Source of the DNA: CAYQXJ01 sp964421565
GTDB taxonomy: Bacteria; Planctomycetota; Brocadiia; SM23-32
Length of the DNA: 64,000 bases
Assembly (NCBI GenBank): GCA_964421565.1
Contig: CAYQXJ010000009.1
Coordinates: 1-64,000 of the forward strand
Reading direction: 5' to 3'
Below are positions 58,986 to 64,000 of this stretch, piece by piece. Position 1 is the stretch's first letter. Every line of letters begins with the position of its first letter. Below the pieces are notes generated by a model. The model was not told the DNA's origin. It did not search any database and worked only from the letters and a program-made list of their open reading frames with translations. Position numbers and translations under genes: made by a program.

Positions 58986-59534
58986 TCAGTTCCAGAACCA
59001 GCGGCCCACATTGACCCCATCGTCGCCCGCCAGGTCGAACATGCTGAACCCGAGGGCGAAGTCGATCATCTGCATGTAGCGCGCGTTCCAGACCAGGCCC
59101 ACAAACCCGATGTGCGGGAAGAAGTGGACACAGGCGGGGCTGTAACCGGGATCATGCTTATACGGCGGCAGCAAGTACCCGAGGACGCCGGCATAGTTGC
59201 GATTCAACGTGTCGGGATCATCGACGTCAAAGTCCCCCCAGCCAATCTCCTGGTAAGCATAGCCGAACCCTCCACACCGGTTGTAGTGACGCTCGAGGCC
59301 GATCTGGCCGCCGCCGATGCCGAAGAAGTAGCCGTCGATGTGACTGTAGCCGACCGGGAAGATGTCAAGGCTGTTCCAGTACAGACCGATCATCGGTCTT
59401 GCTGTTAGCGTCACCCCGACATCGACCATCTCCAGAGCGTCCTCTACGCGATACTGCAAGTAGGTGCAACCCGTAGCTGCGTGCATAATCGCCGCAAGCA
59501 CAAGCAGTGTCGCAATGTTTCGGATACTACGCAT
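58986..59534 (-). CDS. Lipoprotein, paralogue B
   Basis: A 182-aa predicted lipoprotein with signal and lipobox MHAATGC (Cys23), then TYLQYRVEDALEMVDVGVTLTARPMIGLYWNSLDIFPVGYSHIDGYFFG. It shares its order and motifs with 58378-58914, upstream of which it lies on the same strand. Many Tyr, Trp and Gly residues (for example YNRCGGFGYAYQEIGWGDFD) suggest a beta-rich, possibly barrel-like or extracellular-facing fold. It has no recognised domain. The extra pair of internal Cys (Cys in YNRCGG and in SPACVHF) might form a disulfide. A candidate promoter lies upstream at 59601-59630. Confidence 0.78.
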   Translation of the reverse strand: MRSIRNIATLLVLAAIMHAATGCTYLQYRVEDALEMVDVGVTLTARPMIGLYWNSLDIFPVGYSHIDGYFFGIGGGQIGLERHYNRCGGFGYAYQEIGWGDFDVDDPDTLNRNYAGVLGYLLPPYKHDPGYSPACVHFFPHIGFVGLVWNARYMQMIDFALGFSMFDLAGDDGVNVGRWFWN

Positions 59535-59600
59535 CGCTCCAGGCTACCTCCCGGTAAGGTGCGGGGTCCGAGTCCTCCCTGCTGACCCCAGAACTCCCTC

Positions 59601-59630
59601 AGCTTACCGCTTGTCGGGGCCTCGGGTCAA
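59601..59630 (-). promoter_or_regulatory. Candidate promoter of the lipoprotein pair
   Basis: Reading left: -35 TTGACC (plus-strand 59625-59630), 18-base spacer, weak -10 TAAGCT (plus-strand 59601-59606), about 70 bases before the ATG at 59534. The -10 hexamer is the same TAAGCT as in the Gam promoter. Confidence 0.38.
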
Positions 59631-59695
59631 GCTTGCCCCCGCTCAGATGGTGGCAGCGAACTAATACATTGTGATAGCAGCGGGCCGCCCACGAT

Positions 59696-61186
59696 TCATC
59701 TCTGCATGAGCTCCGCCACCTGTATCGCACGCAATAGCGCCTTCGCCTTGTTCAACGTCTCCTGAAACTCATTCTCAGGTACAGAGTCGGCAACAACGCC
59801 GCCGCCGGCCTGCACGTACGCCTGTTGCCCGGACAGCACGATGGTGCGGATGGCGATGCAGGTGTCCATGTTGCCGCTGAAGTCGAAGTAGCCGACCGCT
59901 CCGCCGTACGGGCCGCGCTTAGTCGGCTCCAGCTCGTCGATGATTTGCATGGCCCGAACCTTTGGCGCCCCGCTCAGCGTGCCTGCCGGAAGGCACGCCT
60001 TCAGGGCATCGAGAGCTGTAAGACCGTCGCACAACGTGCCGTGAACGTTGGATACGATATGCATGACATGCGAGTACTTCTCGATAGTCATCACTTCGTC
60101 CGCTTCGACAGTGCCGTACTGACAGACGCGGCCCACATCGTTGCGCCCCAGGTCGACCAGCATGATGTGCTCGGCCCGTTCCTTGGGGTCGGCGAGCAGT
60201 TCGGTGGCGAGTTCCTCATCTTCATGCTCGTCTTTGCCCCTTCGGCGTGTGCCCGCGATCGGACGGACGGTGACTTCGCGGTTTTCCACACGCACCATCA
60301 CCTCTGGGGACGAACCGATCAGACGCAGTTTGCCGAAGGTCAGATAGAACATGTACGGTGAGGGGTTGATCACACGCAGCGCCCGGTAGATATCGAAGGG
60401 CGGCACGCCCGTCGTCGTACTCAGTCGCTGGGAGGGCACTACCTGAAAGATGTCGCCCGCCCGGATGTACTCCTTGGCCTTTTGCACGCCTTCAAGGTAG
60501 TCTTCACGGTCGATATTTGACTCGTAGGGCAGGTCGACTTCGCCCGTGGGCTCAATATCGTCACTGACGCTGGAGACGGGCTTGCGCAGCTTCTGGATAG
60601 TGCAGTCGATGCGCCGTAGCGCTTCGTCGTATGCCTGGTCCGGGTTGCGGCCATCGATGCGCTGGCTGCATACTACCTTGATGGTCTTGTTCAGATGGTC
60701 GAAGATGATGACCTGGTCGAAGAACATGAAGAAGATGTCCGGCAGTCCGCGATCATCCTCTGGCACATCGGGCAGATCCTCGACGAAGCGGACGACGTCA
60801 TACGCCATGTAACCCACGGCCCCGCAGGAGAAGCGAGGCAATTCCGGCAGGGGTGCGAAGGAGAAACGGGCCAGGTACTGGGCGAATAGACTCAGTGGGT
60901 CGCTGGTCTCCACTGTGCGGCCAGCCCCGTCCTCGTGGATGACAACGTTGTTTTTGCGACTGCTAAACAGGGCGAATGGCGAGGTGCCCAGAAAGCAATA
61001 CCGCCCGATGTTCTCCGGGCCTGCGGCGCTCTCAAGCAGGAAGCTGTGCGGCCCTTCGGCGATCTTCTGAAATGCGAGCACGGGCGTCAGCGTGTCCGCC
61101 ATGAGCTGACGGTAAACGGGCACAACGTTGCCGTGTGCGCAGAGCTGCGCAAAACGTTGGCGGGTGGGATAGTAGGCGGCGTTCAT
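59696..61186 (-). CDS. trpE: Anthranilate synthase component I
   Basis: Converts chorismate to anthranilate with TrpG/glutamine or ammonia, the first committed step to tryptophan. The 496-aa protein is complete: N-terminal regulatory domain with LLESAAGPENIGRYCFLG (Trp feedback site), and the chorismate-binding domain with YLEGVQKAKEYIRAGDIFQVVPSQRL, FDIYRALRVINPSPYMFYL, IAGTRRRGKDEHEDEELATELLADPKERAEHIMLVDLGRNDVGRV, HIVSNVHG, and LPAGTLSGAPKVRAMQIIDELEP. This LSGAPK pattern and the ELAAGD-type start fit TrpE. AGGAGGTGA precedes the ATG. No trpG adjoins it; trpS lies 2 kb away. Confidence 0.96.
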   Translation of the reverse strand: MNAAYYPTRQRFAQLCAHGNVVPVYRQLMADTLTPVLAFQKIAEGPHSFLLESAAGPENIGRYCFLGTSPFALFSSRKNNVVIHEDGAGRTVETSDPLSLFAQYLARFSFAPLPELPRFSCGAVGYMAYDVVRFVEDLPDVPEDDRGLPDIFFMFFDQVIIFDHLNKTIKVVCSQRIDGRNPDQAYDEALRRIDCTIQKLRKPVSSVSDDIEPTGEVDLPYESNIDREDYLEGVQKAKEYIRAGDIFQVVPSQRLSTTTGVPPFDIYRALRVINPSPYMFYLTFGKLRLIGSSPEVMVRVENREVTVRPIAGTRRRGKDEHEDEELATELLADPKERAEHIMLVDLGRNDVGRVCQYGTVEADEVMTIEKYSHVMHIVSNVHGTLCDGLTALDALKACLPAGTLSGAPKVRAMQIIDELEPTKRGPYGGAVGYFDFSGNMDTCIAIRTIVLSGQQAYVQAGGGVVADSVPENEFQETLNKAKALLRAIQVAELMQR

Positions 61187-61224
61187 GGCAGGTCACCTCC
61201 TCTGGCCAGCGCCCACGCGTGTCG

Positions 61225-61254
61225 TTGAATCCGTCTTCTTCGGGCGCGTACAAT
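61225..61254 (+). promoter_or_regulatory. Promoter of the small membrane protein gene
   Basis: -35 TTGAAT (61225-61230), 18-base spacer, -10 TACAAT (61249-61254), reading right to the gene at 61324. The opposite strand of this 137-base spacer carries the trpE leader. Confidence 0.5.
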
Positions 61255-61323
61255 CTGTTGGGTCGAGTGTCGATACCCTCGGCTCGCCTGCGCTGCCAAC
61301 TTCAAACTGCTGAGGAGGGAGCT

Positions 61324-61659
61324 ATGACTGCCTACGTGGTCGGCATCGTTGCCGGCGCTGTATGCGTGGTGATGCCCCTGATCTACGCGATGGCCCTGGA
61401 CCGCAGCGTGGCGGTCATTATGGCCCAGAACCCCGCACAGCAGGTCAGCTTCGAGTCTGCTGTTCCGCTGAGCTTGCTGTGGGCGGTCTTCGTTGTGGGT
61501 GCGCTCGTGCTCCTGCTCAGCGCGGCCATGGCAGCCTACGCGGGACCAAAGCGGAATCGCGCGGCTGCGCCTGAGCTGGAATCGTCCATCCGCGAAGAAG
61601 TCCAGAAGTCGGACCCGGGCGCGGAAAGCGGGGACGACATCGAGCTGCCCGAAATGTAG
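61324..61659 (+). CDS. Small two-helix membrane protein
   Basis: A 111-aa protein of unknown function with two membrane helices (about residues 4-23 and 50-72) and an acidic cytoplasmic tail (EEVQKSDPGAESGDDIELPEM). The ATG at 61324 has GAGGAGGGA about seven bases upstream, and a promoter is present at 61225-61254, which supports expression. The open frame runs further upstream without support. It resembles small DUF-type proteins of two helices but I recognise no family. It is single, convergent with trpS (38 bases). Confidence 0.72.
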   Translation: MTAYVVGIVAGAVCVVMPLIYAMALDRSVAVIMAQNPAQQVSFESAVPLSLLWAVFVVGALVLLLSAAMAAYAGPKRNRAAAPELESSIREEVQKSDPGAESGDDIELPEM

Positions 61660-61697
61660 ACTCCCGCGCGGCATCGGCATCCATCGGGTGTTTGGTT

Positions 61698-62705
61698 TCA
61701 TGGTCGCCCGATTGCCTCGCGCACGCGTTCCATCAGAGGGCGGGCCAGGGCCCGAGCTTTCCGCGCCCCGTCCGCCAGCACGGCGTCCAGCTTCTCCGTG
61801 TCCGCAATCAACTTATTGTAGCGCTCTCGCGGTCCGGATAGCTTCTCATCCAACAGTTGGAACAGCTCCCGTTTGGCGTCAGCCCAGCCGATGCCATTCG
61901 CATACCGGACGCGCATCGCCTCGGTCTGTTCAGGCGTCGCGAACTGGCGATAGAGGGCGAAGATGATGGAGCCCTCCGGATCCTTCGGCGCGTCGGGTGG
62001 GCTGGAATCCGTCTTGATCTTCAACACCCGGTCCCGCAATTCATCGCACGAGGCGAACAGGGGGATCACGTTATCGTAACTCTTACTCATCTTGCGGCCA
62101 TCCAGCCCGGGCACGGTGCCCACGCCGGCGCGCACCTCGTGCTCGGGCAGCGTGAGCACGTCGCCGAACTGGTAGTTGAAGCTGCCGGCGATGTCTCGAG
62201 AGATCTCGACATGCTGCACCTGGTCCTCGCCGACGGGCACGACGTCTGTCTCGAACAGCAGGATGTCAGCGGCCATTAGAACGGGGTAGTTGTACAGCCC
62301 CATGTTGACGCCGGCGTCGAGGTCGGCCTCACCTTTCTGCTGGTTCTCCGCGACGGCGGCCTTGTAGGCGTGGGCGCGGTTCATCAGGCCTTTCGGCGTC
62401 ACGCAGGCGAGCACCCAGGTCAGCTCGAAGACTTCAGGTATGTCGCTCTGCCGATAGAACAGGACGCGCTCGGGGTCAAGCCCCAGCGCAAGCCATCCGG
62501 CCACCACTTCATAGGTTAGCTTGCGGAAGACCTCGGGATCCTCCACTGTGGTGAGCGCGTGGTAGTCGGCGATGAAGTAGAGGCAACGGGCGTCGGGATT
62601 GTCGCGTGCAATCTGGAGCGCGGGCTTCATCATGCCCAGGTAATTGCCCAGATGCGCCGTGCCGGAGGGTTTGATGCCGGTCAGGTATGTTTTCTGTTTT
62701 TCCAT
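61698..62705 (-). CDS. trpS: Tryptophanyl-tRNA synthetase
   Basis: Class I synthetase, 335 aa. It has the HIGH-equivalent GTAHLGNYLG near the N-terminus, FIADYHALT, QSDIPE, NRAHAYKA, YPVLMAADILLFETDVVPVGEDQVQHVEISRDIA, and the KMSKS loop DGRKMSKSYDN. The start at 62705 gives MEKQKTYLTGIKPSG, the family N-terminus; the frame is open to 62783 without support. It has moderate length for a type-1 TrpRS. It is encoded 29 bases from leuA on the same strand, so it may be co-transcribed with it. Confidence 0.97.
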   Translation of the reverse strand: MEKQKTYLTGIKPSGTAHLGNYLGMMKPALQIARDNPDARCLYFIADYHALTTVEDPEVFRKLTYEVVAGWLALGLDPERVLFYRQSDIPEVFELTWVLACVTPKGLMNRAHAYKAAVAENQQKGEADLDAGVNMGLYNYPVLMAADILLFETDVVPVGEDQVQHVEISRDIAGSFNYQFGDVLTLPEHEVRAGVGTVPGLDGRKMSKSYDNVIPLFASCDELRDRVLKIKTDSSPPDAPKDPEGSIIFALYRQFATPEQTEAMRVRYANGIGWADAKRELFQLLDEKLSGPRERYNKLIADTEKLDAVLADGARKARALARPLMERVREAIGRP

Positions 62706-62734
62706 GGGTCTCTTTCGTATGGGGGGCTGTCGGC

Positions 62735-64000
62735 CTACATGCCGTGTGGTTTCTTCTCTGCGGGCCTGCCGCTGTCGATCCACCTGAAGAGCCGGTTGAC
62801 GGCGCCAATGTAGGCGACGGCGCTCGCCTCGACGATGTCCGTCTTGGCCGCCCGGCCCTTCTCACTCCTCCCGTTTGAGCTTATCTCGAGTGTCACTTCG
62901 CCCATGGCATCCTTGCCGATGGTGATGGCACGAATGCCGTAATCTTCCAGTTGGCATGTTATGCCGGTGATGCGGTCGATCGCGCGGCACACTGCGTCGA
63001 TGGGGCCATCGCCGATTGCCGCGTCCGTCCTCTCGCCCTGGCCGGCTACGTGGACGCGAACAGTGGCCGTGGGGATAACGCCTACACCGCTGGTCACGTG
63101 GAAGCTAACCAGCCGGAAGGTTTCCGGCACCTCCTCGATCTCCTCCCGTACAATGGCCTCTATGTCCTCGTCGTAGATGTCCTTCTTCTTGTCGGCCAGG
63201 CGTTTAAACTGCTCGAAGGCATGATCCAGGTTCTCATCCTCCAGGTGGATGCCGAGTTCCTGGAGTCGTTCGCGGAAGGCGTGCCGGCCGCTGTGTTTGC
63301 CGAGCACAAGGCGGTTGCGCTCGAGCCCGACGTCCTCCGGGCGCATGATCTCGTAGGTGCTCTTCTGCTTCAGCACGCCGTCCTGGTGGATGCCCGCCTC
63401 ATGGGCGAATGCGTTGCGACCGACCACCGCCTTGTTGGGCGGCACGTGGACTCCGGTCACCGTGGTGACCAGCCTGCTGGTGTTGATGATCTGCCGTGTG
63501 TTCACGGCTGTCTCAACGCCGAAGAAGTCACGGCGCGTACGCAAGGCCATCACGACTTCCTCAAGCGAACAGTTGCCGGCCCGTTCGCCGAGGCCGTTGA
63601 CGGTGCACTCAACCTGCCTGGCCCCGGCCTTCACCGCCGCCAGGGAGTTGGCGACAGCCATGCCGAGGTCGTCATGACAGTGGACGCTGATGACGGCGTC
63701 GTTCACGTTCGGCACGTCGGACAGAAGCATGTCTATGAGTTCGGCGAACTGCTCCGGCACGGCGTAGCCGACTGTGTCCGGTATGTTCACAGTGTTGGCG
63801 CCCGCGCCGATGACCGCTTCGACCACATCGCGGAGGAACTCCGGCTCGGTCCGTGCAGCGTCCTCGGGACTGAACTCCACGTCGTCGGTCCACTGGCGGG
63901 CCGTCTTCACTCCGGAGATCGCGCGCTCGATTATCTGGCGCTGGTCCATCTTGAGCTTATGCTCACGGTGGATGCGGCTGGTCGCCAGGAATACGTGGAT
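62735..64000 (-). CDS. leuA: 2-isopropylmalate synthase (5' end beyond the window)
   Basis: Condenses acetyl-CoA and 2-oxoisovalerate in leucine synthesis. The visible part is the C-terminal 421 residues: at the right edge the frame continues through IHVFLATSRIHREHKLKM, which is internal in the family, so the true start lies past 64000. Seen features: PDTVGYAVPEQF, ISVHCHDDLGMAVANSLAAVKAGARQVECTVNGLGERAGNCSLEEVVMAL (His ligands), AFAHEAGIHQDG (catalytic-loop His), and the C-terminal LeuA regulatory domain from about residue 290 of the visible part, which binds leucine. The reading frame is intact. Homocitrate synthase is less likely because of the HQDG loop and regulatory domain. Confidence 0.95.
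   Translation of the reverse strand: MHVFLATSRIHREHKLKMDQRQIIERAISGVKTARQWTDDVEFSPEDAARTEPEFLRDVVEAVIGAGANTVNIPDTVGYAVPEQFAELIDMLLSDVPNVNDAVISVHCHDDLGMAVANSLAAVKAGARQVECTVNGLGERAGNCSLEEVVMALRTRRDFFGVETAVNTRQIINTSRLVTTVTGVHVPPNKAVVGRNAFAHEAGIHQDGVLKQKSTYEIMRPEDVGLERNRLVLGKHSGRHAFRERLQELGIHLEDENLDHAFEQFKRLADKKKDIYDEDIEAIVREEIEEVPETFRLVSFHVTSGVGVIPTATVRVHVAGQGERTDAAIGDGPIDAVCRAIDRITGITCQLEDYGIRAITIGKDAMGEVTLEISSNGRSEKGRAAKTDIVEASAVAYIGAVNRLFRWIDSGRPAEKKPHGM

Noticed and set aside
61187..61323. trp leader attenuator before trpE
   Set aside because: I could not find a short Trp-rich leader peptide or a T-run terminator on the trpE strand in this spacer.
41391..64000. Leucine operon spanning the leuB-type gene and leuA
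   Set aside because: They are more than 20 kb apart with many unrelated genes between; no leuC or leuD is seen in the window.
1..64000. tRNA, rRNA, riboswitch, CRISPR or insertion sequence
   Set aside because: No recognisable cloverleaf, ribosomal segment, regular repeat-spacer array or transposase was noticed; a covariance-model search would be needed to exclude small RNAs fully.

Overview
The window is 64 kb of GC-rich, gene-dense chromosome from a diderm bacterium. Evidence for an outer membrane: a TolC-type channel, two adaptor/ABC export systems and several lipobox proteins. Evidence for a free-living heterotroph outside the Proteobacteria: c-di-AMP synthase, a DUF4175-like giant membrane protein, uroporphyrinogen-decarboxylase-like methyltransferase relatives, SMP-30 lactonases, TIM-barrel sugar isomerases and decayed sulfatases. 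This mix is typical of PVC, Hydrogenedentes, Lentisphaerae or Armatimonadota-like lineages; I cannot fix the phylum from sequence alone. Promoters resemble the sigma70 consensus and starts often have an AGGAGG site. No rRNA, tRNA, CRISPR array or insertion sequence was recognised.

Layout. 0-3.2 kb: sugar lactonase, cupin, DMT exporter, and a LexA-like (XRE plus S24 peptidase) regulator reading left. 3.4-6.4 kb: a small rightward cassette of a Mu Gam-like DNA-end-binding protein, a zinc-knuckle protein and an excisionase-type HTH protein, followed by uvrC. 6.4-13.5 kb: a leftward TetR-TolC-adaptor-ATPase-permease export operon with a textbook promoter/operator, ending in an MreD-like gene. 13.5-19.3 kb: a sulfatase/UroD chimeric relic, a sugar isomerase and a second adaptor-permease-ATPase system. 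19.4-28.2 kb: a phosphohexomutase homologue that has lost its catalytic loops, miaB, then a leftward folP-cdaA-ybbR-pdxJ-folE-holC housekeeping group, then queA. 28.3-38.2 kb: a very large secreted esterase antisense between queA and tgt, then yajC, a phosphoesterase, a DUF4175-like protein and nadB.

38.2-44.2 kb: a broken sulfatase, a UroD-like protein, pyrB-pyrI, a decayed SpoIIE-type phosphatase, a leuB-type dehydrogenase and a glycoside hydrolase. 44.2-48.6 kb: a fused TIGR03546/TIGR03545-type membrane protein, a double-domain polyphosphate:AMP phosphotransferase and an SDR. 48.6-54.1 kb: a carbohydrate/sugar-acid locus with a GH42-like hydrolase divergent from a ManD/RspA dehydratase, SMP-30 lactonase and ornithine-cyclodeaminase-like genes. 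54.2-59.5 kb: rubrerythrin-like and OsmC stress genes, a cysteine-desulfurase-like enzyme next to a radical SAM protein of the MJ0619/tetraether-synthase type, and two paralogous lipoproteins. 59.7-64 kb: trpE, a small membrane protein, trpS and leuA (cut by the window end).

Most notable are (1) the self-cleavable-repressor/Gam/HTH cassette beside uvrC, which looks like a domesticated, damage-responsive DNA-end-protection module; (2) the pseudo-phosphohexomutase; (3) the Tes-like radical SAM plus desulfurase pair; and (4) four traces of gene decay, including two unrelated sulfatase remnants.
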